Shown: positions 1 through 13,500 of the stretch, one piece after another
Numbering within the stretch: position 1 is the first letter of the stretch
Layout of the letters: each line of letters begins with the position of its first letter
Source: Rotaria socialis
Taxonomy: Eukaryota; Rotifera; Eurotatoria; Philodinida; Philodinidae
Direction: 5' to 3'
Length of the DNA: 64,000 nt
Assembly (NCBI GenBank): GCA_905331475.1
Contig: CAJNYU010003233.1
Location: 124,001 to 188,000, forward strand
The notes under the pieces: model-generated
Seen by the model: only the letters and a program-made list of their open reading frames with translations
Databases searched by the model: none
What the model was told of the DNA's origin: nothing
Position numbers and translations under genes: made by a program

Positions 1-1
1 C

Positions 2-219
2 TGAAAAATTAGCTCATGACATTAAAGCTGCGCAATACGTTGAATGTAGTGCACGAAGTCAAGTAATTGTTTTCTCGTTCATTAAAACGATCAATCTTTT
101 CTTTAAATTCTATTTCATAGGAAGGATTAAAACATGTTTTCGACGAGGCAATAATGATCGGACTAAAAAATAGTGCAAGACGTGCTAAACCGGAAAAACC
201 ACCTTGCAAACTTTTATAA
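2..219 (+). CDS. Rho-family small GTPase, C-terminal part (Cdc42/Rac-like)
   Basis: The gene is cut by the left edge; only its last two exons are present (2-62 and 121-219), joined by a 58-bp GT...AG intron. The visible protein has the Rho-family nucleotide-base motif ECSAR (G5 box, SA core), then the C-terminal helix GLKHVFDEAI, a basic stretch, and a CAAX box CKLL. A terminal Leu predicts geranylgeranylation and membrane attachment. The next gene downstream is a full Cdc42, and the intron falls at exactly the same codon in both, directly before the (E/K)GLK(H/N)VFDEAI helix. This suggests a tandem duplication followed by divergence. The tail is longer and more basic than Cdc42's, so it could equally be a Rac/Mtl-type paralogue. 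Family assignment is firm; subfamily is uncertain because the switch regions lie outside the window. Confidence 0.85.
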
Positions 220-336
220 TGTTTTTAGGAAACAAACATGGTGTGTTATTTTTGTTTTTATAAATGTTTGTTTATATGTGTTTGGAGAAACGCTTGTCAA
301 AAATAATAAATTATATTATTGTATTCGATTGTAGCG

Positions 337-447
337 GTCAACTGAAGTGAGCCTAATTTTTTAAACTTAAGTGCGCTACTATGAACGTGATAAACACGTT
401 GATAATTACGCCACTTTAGCTCACGCGTTAGGCTCACTTCCTACGAC
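337..447. mobile_element. 111-bp MITE with 11-bp target-site duplication
   Basis: The two ends are inverted repeats: the left end starts GTCAACTGAAGTGAGCCTAA and the complement of the right end reads GTCGTAGGAAGTGAGCCTAA (16 of 20 identical). The element is flanked by perfect 11-bp direct copies CGATTGTAGCG at 326-336 and 448-458. The centre holds a smaller palindrome around AACGTGATAAACACGTT. There is no coding capacity. A 9-11 bp duplication is typical of Mutator-like (MULE) transposons, so a MULE-type MITE is the best guess. Confidence 0.7.
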
Positions 448-635
448 CGATTGTAGCGTTGAATAGAATAGATGTCACTTGCAAGAAAATTCTCTTTTCC
501 AATTCGTACTTCGTTGACAGCCATTTATTTCAGTTGTTTATCTGTTTACTCAATAGATCTGATTGTAACTCGCCATTATTAAAACTCACATATATATATA
601 TATTTACTTGATAAAGAAACGAAAGATTATTAACA

Positions 636-1505
<870 letters not shown>

Positions 1506-2718
1506 ACGAACATGAATTCATTGTGCTAAACGCCAAAGAGAACGAGAGACTTTTCTTGTCATTCTAATCTTAATTACCCATGTTCTTTTTCGGTTGCTAT
1601 CTATTAGTTATATCTTTTTTTCTTTTTCGTCTAAGTATTATATATGTTGTATTGAAGAAACCTATCGATACAATCCTATAGATTTCGTTGTCTTTATTGT
1701 AACATATAATCTCATCTATTATTATGTGTTTCCCATTATATTGGTTTTTTTTATAATCTGTATAACAATACATGTGTATGGTAACCCTTTCGTTCATGTC
1801 TTTTTTTCAACTTTAATAATATAAAGATTATATAGGAAGAGAAAAAAGTCGAAAAATTGTCCATTTTCGAAGAAAAATAACAGTCATTAGCCAGTGTGTG
1901 GTGTTGCAACAACAACGTTATTGGTATCAACAAATATGCGAACACGATTGGGACGAAAATCCCTTGTACATGGTGCTCCTTCGGGCATTACTTCAGTATT
2001 AAAACCTAAAGACACATCGATATTTTTAGAGTTTGAAACACAAGTATTAAAATACCTTCTGATTTTATGTGGCTTTCAGCATCATCAGCCTTTTTACCAA
2101 CAAATTGAGACCACGAGTTTGGTCCTCCAGACATGATTATATTTCTTATAAAAAGCAAAATAAAATGAATGGGGATGGCCATACTTATCCAATATATCGC
2201 GTTACTTACCTTCTTTTTATTGTGTCTTCAATCAAACGCAAACGATGTCGAGTGAATTACATTCATATTTTGCCCTGTCTATTTATAACTGATGTGGTGT
2301 CGGATTAATTCGAAGATTTTTTTTATCTGTGTGGGTGTATTTTTTTTCTTTAGATTCAAGGTGTATATGCATTACCGGCCAAATAAAGAAAGAGAAGAGG
2401 ATGCAAAACGAAATCAACATATTGTGAATCACGACACCCCTCGTATCAAACAGTCGGACTGTATCGTATACAAAAAAAAACAAGGTTGCTTTATTTTTGT
2501 ATTTAGTTGTAAGAATATAGGCAAACAATATGAATAATTTTCTTATCTTCTAATCCAACCATTTGAATCAGTTTATTACTTACGATGAAAGATAATATTT
2601 TGTGAATCATGATCATTACATTTTACTCAAGACAAACTAGACAAAATGTGTGTCCTAGGGCGGTACCTTGAACAGTTTCTTAATTTAATAGTTCGGTAGT
2701 GAGATTGTAATGTACTTT
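1506..2718. other. Cdc42 3' flank and intergenic sequence
   Basis: This is AT-rich non-coding sequence with pyrimidine-rich runs. Open frames here are short, low-complexity and lack splice-consistent continuations. Nothing else is supported up to the retroelement insertion. Confidence 0.5.
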
Positions 2719-2734
2719 AAATATATACAATTTT

Positions 2735-3283
2735 GAGAACGTGTCCGTTCTTGAGAAAATTCTCAATTGGTTGGAGGATAACACTCCCACTGTCTCAAGC
2801 CCAGATTTTGAACTCGACGAAATTGATCTTCTCATTAACTTCCCGGAGACCTTTTTTTTATAAAGACTACCTCGTTTTTTTCTTCTCGCCTCAGTGCTCT
2901 TATTTCGTGCCTCTCTCTTCCCTTTTCTTTCTTCCATGTCATGAAGATTTTTCTTTTCTTATCCCTGCTGATCTGTTTGTATTTGTATGTTGTTCAACTA
3001 ATGTACAGTGTGTGTCCGTGTCCACGTCTTTTATGTCTCTTTATGCATGTCTCTTGTTTTGTCCTTGTCTATTGTCTGTCAATTGTATGTCCCTCGTTTT
3101 GTCCTTGTTTTTTGTCTGTCAATGTATGTTCATGTATGCCTTATCTTATCTTTGGTGCTGTCCTGCCACAGCGGTTCATGTCTCTCTTTCTTTTTCCATA
3201 CTCATTGTACTGTAAGGGCTCATGAAGCCGTCAGTTATTGCATAATAATAATAATAAAAAAAAAAAAAAATATATACAATTTT
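2735..3283 (+). mobile_element. 5'-truncated non-LTR retrotransposon (LINE) 3' end
   Basis: The insertion is bounded by a 16-bp direct duplication AAATATATACAATTTT at 2719-2734 and 3268-3283. Inside, an open frame begins abruptly without an ATG at 2735 and runs 42 codons to a TAA at 2861-2863. It starts ENVSVLEKILNWLEDN and resembles the end of a LINE ORF2. About 400 bp of pyrimidine-rich 3' UTR follows, including two imperfect copies of a roughly 40-bp unit with TTTTGTCCTTGT...TGTCTGTCAA near 3045-3125. The element ends in an (ATA)n stretch and a poly-A run of about 15 (3256-3270). Long duplication, 5' truncation and a 3' A-rich tail together are the hallmarks of target-primed reverse transcription. 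The clade is not recognised. Confidence 0.75.
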
Positions 3284-4516
3284 CCGAATTGTAGCACGCC
3301 ACTTTCCGTTGTAAGATGAATTTCCGGAAAAAAAATTTCAAGTCATCGACATGGCTCAAGTAACAATAGAACATTAATCCCAAGTTAGGTCAGGCCACGA
3401 GTAACTTATTTTATTGGGTTTAAAGATCTATTGGAAGTTTTAAAAGACGTCGACACAATGAGAATGTAGACGTCTTAGATTTTATCCATAAGATAATATG
3501 CAAAGTACAGTTAATTACATTCACTACATAATATCCATAAAGAAGTTAAGGGTACATCTCTTGTTTCAAAGATGTAATTACATGAAGACACTGTTGTGTG
3601 CTTAGAAAATATGTTTTCGCTTATTAAAAGTATATGCAAATTTACCTAGTTTTGCTATTGATTTCAATTTTTATTATTATTTCAGACTCTGTCGACATTC
3701 AGCTACTTGGTCTATGTCTCATATTGTTGTCAACATTTTATCATTTGAATAACATTGAGTTACATATATGTGTCACAAATTAAATTTTCAAAGGTTAAAA
3801 TTTATATATTTCTTTGTTTTTGATAAGATTTAGCTACAAATCGTCTTTCTATTGTAATTCATGTTACATAGACAAATGCACAGGTGTAGAACACAATGTT
3901 AATTCAGCTGATATTTATTGAGTATTGTGGGGTACGACCTTTAAATCTCGAAAGACAATAATTTTAAAGAATCAAACATCTCTAATAGTTATCAAGGTGA
4001 CCTATGCTTGCAGAATAATCATGTTGAAGAATAATAAAAGAACAAAGTTTGAGTTTGACTCGTAATTGATAGTCATTGACGAGGAAAGCCGTAAAAATCT
4101 ATCTACTTATAGTCAAGTATACACTCGAGTAGCAGTGGCACCGCTTTCTATTGAAGAACGAACCATATGCGGTTGCTTCTCATTTAATGATTCATTCGCA
4201 TGGTGCATCGATTCTTTAAAAAAACATAATCATCAATCAAGCGAACAAAACAAGTTGCTCCTATGATTGATGAGAAGCAGAACAAAGGAAAAATGTACAA
4301 AATATCAATCTTGTCGACTTGGAATGCACGAGAAAATTAAAGAAAAATTCCTAATTGATTGGAACAATGCCACTGCACAATAGAACAAGTGGTGATTATA
4401 TACTTGATGATATTGTGAGATATCCATCCTTTTTTTTAGAAAAAAAACACATTCCTTCGAATTAATATCTATATTCTAAGAATGTCTAACAAGTTTCTAA
4501 ATGGAAGGAACGCTGT
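3284..4516. other. intergenic
   Basis: There is no convincing gene. The 66-codon frame at 4066-4266 has no splice continuation or recognisable motif. An 8-bp inverted repeat (AAGACGTC / GACGTCTT, 3444-3476) is the only structure noticed. Confidence 0.4.
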
Positions 4517-7364
4517 TTATCTGATCACTTTGAGTTGTCGACCAACTTGCGCAAATGCATCAATACATCGTTGAAGGTCAGCTTTTGAATGAGCAGCTGA
4601 TACTTGTACACGAATACGAGCACGATCTTTTGGTACCTAAAAGCAGTAACAAGAGAAGTTTTGCTTCGTATTGCTATGTTTGTTTTGTGTCGCTGAAATT
4701 ATTTACCACAGGATAACTAAATCCAATAACATAAATGCCTCGTTTAAGCATTTCATCAGCAAATTGACTTGCTAATCGAGCATCACCAAGCATAACTGGA
4801 CAGATTGGATGATCGTCACCAAGAATCTACAGATAAACATATGAACTAATTTTTCACGAAAATTAAATTCATTCAATACTTTGAAACCTAATTCTTGCAT
4901 TTCTTGACGAAAATATTTAGCATTATCAAGTACTCGACCAGGTAAACTAGTGTCATTGTCTATTAATTCAATAGCTTTCATAGCACTAGCTACAATAGGT
5001 CTAAAAAGAAAAGAAACAAAACTAATGCGTTCAAAAATGCGACTCTTTAATAAACAAACGGCGGCAATGTATTTGAAAAAAGATACGGTCTTGAACGTTG
5101 TCGTAAAAGATCAATAAGTGCTTTGGGTCCTGTTGTATATCCCCCTGCCGCTCCACCAAGTGCTTTTCCCAATGTTGAATTAATAATATCAACACCTCCA
5201 ATCATGTCAAAGTGTTCTTCGGTACCACGTCCGGTCTTTCCAAAAAATCTTCCAGAACAAAAAAGAAGCATGTTCTTTTACAATCGCTAAAAAGGTTTTA
5301 TGCCTACCCAGTTGCATGACATTCATCAATGAAAACCAATGCCTTATATTTATCTGCTAACCGTCGAATATCAGGTAATGGTGCAATCGTACCATCCATT
5401 GAGAAAACACCATCAGTAGCAATCAATCGAATTACATTTTCAGTTTTATCATTGTGACTTTCTTGTAATTTTGATTCAAGATCAGACATATCTTTATTTT
5501 TATAACGTAATCGTTTGGCTTTACATAAACGAATACCATCGATAATTGATGCATGATTTAATTCATCCTAAATTCGATAGAAACATATTTCGGAATAATA
5601 CGTGCAACGACGAAATTTTCTACTTTTCGAATGTACGAACGTAAAAACACAAACGAAATACTGAAATAAATTGAATTCACCGACTAGCAACTTTTTGGTA
5701 TTGATATTATTATTTTCAATCTTTTATACCAGTGCAGAATAACTTTTCTGCTTTGTTTTTGTTCATTAAATTGAGAAAAGAGTCCCGAATAGAAAGAAAT
5801 TTTAGCAGCTTCTGTATACTGTAGTTATCTATTTATTTAATGGTATTCTTTCGACATTTGTACCAGTATGTGACAATATATTGACCACTCAGCCAATCAT
5901 TTCTATTGCATATAATAATGCAAATTTTTCTTGTCTCTCTCATTTTACATCCCCTCGATATGTGTCTGAACAAATTTTTATTTCCCTTTGTTCTTCTTCT
6001 TTGTCAATTACTCGGAACATCGATTATTTTCGACCATATTATTGGCCCCTTGTGTGTTGGATCTTGATAACGCATGTCAAGTTATGATGTCTGTCTACAT
6101 TGACAATTCTAATGAATAGAAATGCTCAATCGTTCGAGAAATTTTTAAGTACATACTCTAAATCCTTGTTTCGCTCTGACAAGAAATTCAGCTTACTCTT
6201 CTATTGTTCTTTTTATATAAAAAGATAATGAAGTAGAAAGAACAAAAGAACAGTCTCTTTTTATTCTATTTACGCATTGATGGATTACAATAGAGTTCGA
6301 GATGATGGAAAACGAGTCAATAATTTGTTTTTCCTTTGTTTCTTTCTTAATTGTTACTATCAACAAAACAAAAAGAGACAGAAATGAAAAATGCTAGGCC
6401 AATGATTTTATCACATTGATACAAATATATTTGCAGTGTTCTTTTTTTGTTGTGTTTTAAAGGTCTTTCTATATAGGTTAGGCAAAATGGCATATATCTG
6501 ATGATATGAACCGATAAGAATCTTCAGGCCATAGACGATGGATTCCGTTAGGCTTGGGGAGACTCAAACCGCCCCTAAAAAACGGAGAAGAACGCTTAGG
6601 GAGGCTCATTTAATTTGAAAAGGATTGTAGAAACGAACCACCTTATTAGCGTCAGATTTGCTTTATTTTTAATTTCATCTCTCATTACCCTCATCCTCTG
6701 AAAACAATTTTGAGCCTTTCCTAGATTGAAATCGTTCCGCTGCCGTTGCTTCAGGTGTATTAAAGAATTAAAAGAAGATACTTCAATTTTTTTCTGCACT
6801 GGTAATTACACCCTTAAATATAGATTTTAATTACTTACACTGATTATATAGTCTTGTTCTTTAAGTAGTGTTTCGAAAATGCCTGCATTGGCATCAAAAC
6901 ACGATATATAGAGAATTGCATCTTCTCGTTTATGAAACTTGGCAATAGCTTGTTCAACTAAAAATTCAAAGATAGAATTTTCTTTCGTTCTTTTTCTTTT
7001 GAGTTCTATTGATTTTTTATTTACGTTGTTTGTGTATTGTTTGTGTACCACAAATAAATCGTACTGAACTTAGGCCAGCTCCATACTCATCAAGAGCATT
7101 CTTAGCTGCTTTTATAATTTCAGTATTATTTGCTAACCCCAAATAATTATTTGCACAAAAATTTAAAAGGTCATTTTTTGAATTTTGAACTTTAATATGT
7201 GCACTTTGACTGGTTGAAATAATTCGCTCTGATTTCCACGTGCCTGCTTGTCGAATAGAATCAAGTTCAGAATTTAAACGTTTATCAATAACTTGGCTTA
7301 ACGTCGATAAACGACGTTTGGATGATTGTTGTAATGGTCGTAACAAAAAACGTATGCTAATCAT
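4517..7364 (-). CDS. GCAT: glycine C-acetyltransferase (2-amino-3-ketobutyrate CoA ligase), mitochondrial
   Basis: Seven exons (7025-7364, 6839-6957, 5308-5567, 5060-5248, 4880-5000, 4707-4826, 4517-4636) join in frame to about 422 codons; human GCAT has 419. The enzyme is PLP-dependent and converts 2-amino-3-ketobutyrate plus CoA to glycine and acetyl-CoA, the second step of threonine breakdown in mitochondria. Visible landmarks: a basic serine-rich presequence ([20 protein letters not shown]), the substrate-site segment [31 protein letters not shown] (PLP-contacting Asp and His), and the Schiff-base lysine in [15 protein letters not shown]. The C-terminus carries [14 protein letters not shown] and ARIRVQVSA. 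All catalytic positions appear intact. The intron between exons 2 and 3 (5568-6838) is 1.27 kb, far longer than the others. The secreted LU gene lies 172 bp upstream on the same strand. Confidence 0.95.
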
Positions 7365-7536
7365 ATTTTTTACGTTTGTGCCTCTTTACGTTTTATTCTA
7401 CACTCAATTTTCGAACGACTAACTGTTTGAAGAGAAAAAGATTGTTTATTTAACCGAGCGTATATATTTATTTAGCATGAAAGAAAAACAGAATGTGTAC
7501 CAAGCAGCTCTTTCTTTTTCTTTTTCTTTTTCATTT

Positions 7537-8000
7537 TCAGTTACAGTTGTCCGACGAACAAAATGTAAAGCAATCAAGGCCATTAATGCGTTTTACACAT
7601 CCAGTCATTTTTTCTCCCATCACGTCTTTAATCACGTCATATTCCATTGTGTCGATTGATATGCAATCACGTTGAACACCAACATCACTTCCTATGCATA
7701 AGAAATAGAAAGAGAAACGATAAGACTTATCAAAAAGTAAATAAATAGCAATTGACCTGAGCGATCGAACCATATATAGCAAAGATCGTTCTCTGTTGAA
7801 CATGTACGAGCTCGAACATTTTGTCCTAATAAACAATCATGATCTTCTTTTTCGCAGGATTTACATTCACGACCATAGCCTTTAATCATAATTTGAAAAT
7901 GTCAAATAATTTTATGATGTAGAATTTTTCTCTTACTCATATACAATAGTTGGACAAGAAAAATCATTTGCAGAATAAAATATTTTTTAGATGAAGCCAT
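7537..8000 (-). CDS. small secreted Ly6/uPAR-domain (LU, three-finger fold) protein
   Basis: Three exons (7937-8000, 7757-7879, 7537-7691) join in phase to 113 codons. The first exon encodes a hydrophobic signal sequence (KKYFILQMIFLVQLLYM). The mature part has ten cysteines: C-x2-C near the start (ECKSC), HDC, RTC, DLC, then RDC, TGC, LDC, TFC and a terminal DNCN. The closing CSSDNCN followed directly by the stop is the usual end of an LU domain, and ten cysteines match the LU type. No C-terminal hydrophobic tail follows, so a secreted rather than GPI-anchored form is predicted. LU proteins in animals act as receptor modulators (Sleepless/Quiver, Lynx) or secreted effectors; nothing here indicates which. 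Family likely, function unknown. Confidence 0.7.
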
Positions 8001-8233
8001 CTCTATTGAACGTTATACGAAGAACTTCTAGTTGTTAGTAATAGATGTTTACATGTATGCGTGACTCTCTGTAATGAATGAAGTATTTTCAATTCCGCTT
8101 CATAATGTCACAAAAGAAAAAAATAGCGTCTTTAGTTGTCAAATCAACGATAGAAAAAAAAACAGTAGAATTTACTATCTGTATGACAGATGGAAAAAAA
8201 GAGAAAAAACCTTATGAATGACACACATTCTCT

Positions 8234-8234
<1 letters not shown>

Positions 8235-8297
<63 letters not shown>

Positions 8298-8351
8298 GGT
8301 GGGGGTGGGGGGGGTGGCGNCATTTTCTCTCCCCCCCCCCCTCTCTCTCTG
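8235..8351. repeat. 62-nt poly-G tract with degenerate G/T tail, C tract and (CT)n(GT)n
   Basis: An uninterrupted run of 62 G occupies 8235-8296. It is followed by G-rich sequence with T and C interruptions, an ambiguous base at 8320, then 11 consecutive C (8331-8341), and (CT)n and (GT)n dinucleotides to about 8361. The proline or glycine frames across it are artefacts. Such a run can form G-quadruplexes, is hard to sequence, and its length should be regarded as approximate. Confidence 0.9.
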
Positions 8352-8361
8352 TGTGTGTGTG

Positions 8362-9395
8362 ATGTTCATAATATCTGGCGACTAAGATTAATCCGTTTCT
8401 GATGCATATAATAGAAAATAATTGCTTAAGTTATCTCAGAAACTTTTCAAATAGGCTTTGTCTTTTGATCGAAAATATGTTAATTAACAAAAATAGTGTT
8501 TAATTTGTTTTTTGTTCTTCATGATCCATACCAACTCAATAAAAGCTGCTTTTGCGTGTCTCATGTATATTACAACAGCTAGAATAATTAATCGTTTCAA
8601 AAAGAGAAACTAATTTTCATTATTTAGAGATTCACATTTTTTCCACTAGAAAAATCTCTCACCTATAGGGCGTCCTTTTCAAATGAGCCTACTGATATAA
8701 GGTCAATGTATCTTTTACAATCTTGCATGTTTTTCTTTTTTTCATTAAGAATACTATTATTTATGCCGTTCATCATTGTTTTGTCGAGTTTTTAATTTAG
8801 TAAAGTATGATCAAATCTATTCCTAAGAACGTCATCAGGTCAAAACAAGATCATTCCTATGAAAACAAAAATTGTTTTGATAAACTTTGTACCATAAATT
8901 TCTCCCCCCAGGTCATCGATTATATATTCATTAAATCTACAGCGAAAAATAATCGACACCTTTTCTTGTTTATATTAATAATATATTTCCATGTCTCGTT
9001 AATCTTGCTTTTACGAGGCTTTCTCTCGTCTTGTAAGGCTATCCTATCCTACTAGACATACTTATATAATTCGTCATTTAGACAGAATCTGTTCTTCTTT
9101 TGCATTTGCACACTTCTTGTTTTTTACACAATACCGCGGACAAGCAGATACATGCATGAAATCTATACAAAAATCTGTTCTGTTTTATTTGTTTATCGCA
9201 CACAGGCAAAAAAATTGATTTTTCCAAATGAGAAAAATGAGAACAAAAAAAATATATATGTATAGCGGAGAAACAACAACAAAAAGAAATAAAGAAAAGA
9301 GATAATGCCATATCATCGTTACACTTCTCTAAATAAACAAAAAATATTGAAATAGATAAATAAAAACTTGATCGGAAAAGAACAACAACGAAAGC
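8362..9395. other. intergenic
   Basis: AT-rich sequence between the LU gene promoter side and the 3' end of the RhoGEF gene. Polypyrimidine and poly-A runs are present; no gene, RNA or element was recognised. Confidence 0.4.
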
Positions 9396-10472
9396 TTACG
9401 TTGCATCGAGTGTGGTATTCAATAATAGGTGACTTCGAATATCAAGTAATTTTCTGGCTGCTAATGGATCTTTAGGATATCCAGCATATTTCGATGGTGC
9501 ACTATCATCTAATGTCGTTGTCTTTGTTGGTTTCATCATAGTTAGGGTAGTAGCTCGATGAGTTGACGCTGGCTGCCGAGAATTAAGCGGCAATATTATG
9601 TTACTATCTGACGATTGATTATTATTGATAATTGTTGATTGAATAGTTTTTTCATCACCATCTATATCATCATCATCATCATCATCATTGTCATGGTCAT
9701 CAGATAGTTCAACTCGTGCTTCTGTAAGGTCTGTGTTATCAGCATCGTGGCTGTTGTCGTCGTCGTTGTTGTCATCGTTCTGTTCATCGTCGTCGTCGTC
9801 GTCCACATCATCCTCGACAGTATCATTATTAGTCATTGTATGAATATTTGAATCATTATGAAGAACAATTTCATTTTGATCACCCAATATAAGATCATCT
9901 GTTCGGGTTAATTCATCAAATAGATTGAAATTATTCACCGGTATTTTAAAAAATCGTGTTGATGTTGTTAAATATCTTGTAACTTTCGAACATTCTAAAT
10001 TTGAATGATGATTATCATAATCACTTTCGTTTCCACTACCACCAAATGATGATACCGTCAAAGCACTATCATCGGATGGTACAAAAGCTCGTCGAATTGG
10101 AATAGTTGTTGATGTATTGATTGCTTTTGATGAATCATAGACAACAGTATGTGTTGAAGAACGTAGATCATTTTCATCAAAGATTCGATGTCTACGAAAA
10201 GGATTCTGTTGTTGCACAAAGCCAGAACGATGATGAGGATGATTTTGATTGCGTTTTTTTACACTTGCATAGGGTGTTCGACGTAATGATGTTTCAGGTG
10301 ATGATGTAAGACTATTAATCAATGGAGGAACTTCTAAAAATAAATAATCTTATCATAATTGATAAGTTTAAAAACAAAAGTTGTTTTTTTGGCAAACCAT
10401 TTATAGATGGATTAGCTGTTGACGTCAATGTATTTGTACTTGACGTTGATAGTCTATTGGCTAGTTGTTGAC

Positions 10473-10511
<39 letters not shown>

Positions 10512-13500
10512 CGCTCATATCACTACGCATTACATTATTTAAATTTACAAGTGAAGATGTATTTTGTTCATGTGATGCTGAAGAATTAGATAAATGCTCG
10601 TGATCATCTGTACCGACAACAGTTGACGACGAGCTTTTACCATCAAATTCATCATGCTCATCGGTTAGATCTTCAATTTTAGCTTTTGTTGAAGATCCAA
10701 TTAGTGGTATTGACGATGATGTTGCCGCTGTTATTGATGATTCTTCATCGGCACTAAATAAAAATGAACCTGTCGAACTGACACCACTTGAACTATGTAC
10801 ACTACGAAATGAATTTGTATTGCTTAATTCATTCGTTGGTATTGTTGTTGAATTATTTGTATTCGTTGGTTCATTATTCCATGACATACGTTTAATAATG
10901 GCTGTCGATGGCGTTGATTTAATTGACGATGGATTAACTAACGATGATGATGTTGATGGATTCGTCTCATGTGTACCCGTACAATCGGCAGTAAAATATC
11001 GACCGTAATTTTTATGATCGGTACGAGAATTTCTTCGAGCTTGTTGTTCAACAGTTTTAAATACATCAGATTCAATTTTTGATGAACGCCGAATATTTTC
11101 TGTTGAATCATTAATAATCGGTTCATCTGTTGATGAACTATCAATCGATGAACCGCCTATTTTAAGCGCAGGTAAATCAAGTGATGTTTCAGATGTTGAT
11201 GATAGACTAGGAAGTGATTGATGTATGGCAGATAATGTTGAATTCGCAGTTGTTGCGAGTGTCGATGTTGACGTTGTTGTTGTTGTTGTTGTTGTTGTCG
11301 TTGTTGCAGTTGCCGTTGCTGCTGCTACTGCTGAAGTAGAATGTGCTGCTGAATGATTATTATGTGCATTTTGTAATTTCATTTTTGATTCTTCCATTAA
11401 CAATTGAAAATTTGCTTTTGTTGCACGAATATTTTCAATCCATTGTTTACTTAAATTTGTTTGAAATAAATAACCACACTCAACTATATTATATTCCGAA
11501 AAAACTAATGCTACAAATGAAGCCTAAATAATTGAAAGTAGATATTATTATTTTTTTGTTTCTCAATTATTTATTATTACTTACAGTATTCGGTTCATTA
11601 CTACTACTGCCACGTCGATCATATTCGCGAACGTCCATTCGATCAATACGTATTGGTGGCTTGAGAATTTTATTTATTGTAGTTGGCGCACCACGATTAA
11701 ATTGCCCATCATTACTTATAGATGTTAGTGAGGATGGCGTTGACGATGCTAGATTTGTTGCACCACTTCGTTTACCGCCTTTTGTTATTAGAAACATGTC
11801 AGTGAATAAATAACAGTAAACATCTTGACTATTTTTTGCATCTTTCATTTTCATCGGTCCTTGTTGAACAATCTGACGACGATAGCCTCGCACGAATAAT
11901 GGCATATCACGAAGAAGATCCAATCGGTGAGAAAATGAATCTCGATAACATTCTTGAAGTATCTATTAGAAAATTAGTTTTGATTGAGAAACGATTGAAA
12001 ATACATCAATAATATTGTGACTACATACTGAAGTGATTTCAGGCGGTGCTGAAACGCATTCAAATGGACCGATGCGATCACTTATCTGACGTACACGTTC
12101 TTCTTGTTCTTGACTATGTAACTTTGAATTGACTCGATTGACAAACGAGGCCACTTTTTGAATCTAGGACAAAACATGTTTTTTTTTATAAGATTTCTAT
12201 TATTAAAGATGTCATAGAAGAAAAAAATAAGAATAACAAATGAGGAAGTATATTATCGTCATCCTGATGTATTTATCTTACATGACGAAAACAATGGAGT
12301 TTTCTCATCATTTTCAAGTTTTCTTTACGAAAACAAGATTTGCTTCTATTTTTCTCGTCCTCTATTAGTAAACCTAATAGAAATTTAAAGATGATGTTAA
12401 TTTTATTATTTACCATTTCTTGTAGATCATTTCGTTGTTGATTATCTTGCGTTCGTTTCTGTATAGCTTCGAGCAATAATTTATATTGTGTAAGTCTTTG
12501 TAACGGTTTGATAGTTAGATCGGGAAATGATAAGCGATTAGTAAAATTAGCTTCTATCCACTAGATAAACAAGAAAATAAATTAGTTAAAGATACATACA
12601 TTTATATATATGTATGTCACATTCTTACAGCAATTAAATATTGAAATAGATCGTCTTTTGCTAATTTCTGTTTAAAATATTCTGCACTTGCTTTTTGATC
12701 GAGAACATAACGTAAATATGATTTAAAATAAATATCAAACTAGAACGAAAGAAAGAAAGAAAGATAAATGACGCATATACTTACAAATTACTTTTTTTGC
12801 CCACAGAAACAGCCAAAAACATCTATATATGCTTAGGCTGCTACTATATGGACTAAATAACAACAATACTGCTAGACTAAATAACATCAATATTGCTAGG
12901 CGCGATGACATTCTGTTGTACGGATACTGTCTTTTCCCCTCTCTTTTTAATTTTCTCTTGATTGACATTTTTCATGCTAAAGACCAATTAGAAAATCAAA
13001 CCCTCGAATCCTCGAACTTACCTTGAGAAAGCCAAGTTTAAGGTCCGACGGACTCATTGCACAGCCAGTTTGTTCGAGTTTGATTTTAATGGGCAATAAA
13101 ATTTCTTTCCAAAATGATAAATTTGCATTCAATACATCTTTTATATTCGAAAATAATTTTTCCATTTCAATATCATTCAAGAGACCATCACGTTGAGATG
13201 ATTTTAATATCATGACACTTGTCATGAATATATCAGTCATTGTTAAAATCTGACGTATGTAGGATACTTCAGTTGAAAGCATTTCATAGATAGCTTCTTG
13301 TTGTAATTTGATCGATTCTGACATGAGCTAAAGAGGAGAAGAAGAAGAGAAGAAATAACAGGCGATGACAAATGTATATATGTATGTTTAAAACAAGAAA
13401 AGGGAAAACGAGATAAGATAAGTTTTCGACACTTCCCGATTGAGGGGGGTCATTCATACACAAAGATAAATTAAGTGTAGATAGATACTCAATAGAATAG

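Noticed and set aside
2733-3215. 160-codon plus-strand frame
   Set aside because: It lies in the LINE 3' end in a different frame from the ORF2 tail, and is Phe/Leu/Cys-rich because of the pyrimidine-rich 3' UTR.
3444-3476. Inverted repeat AAGACGTC / GACGTCTT
   Set aside because: 8-bp stem is within chance expectation for a window this size; no associated gene feature.
8175-8402. Poly-Pro and poly-Gly frames
   Set aside because: Direct translations of the 62-nt G tract and its complement.
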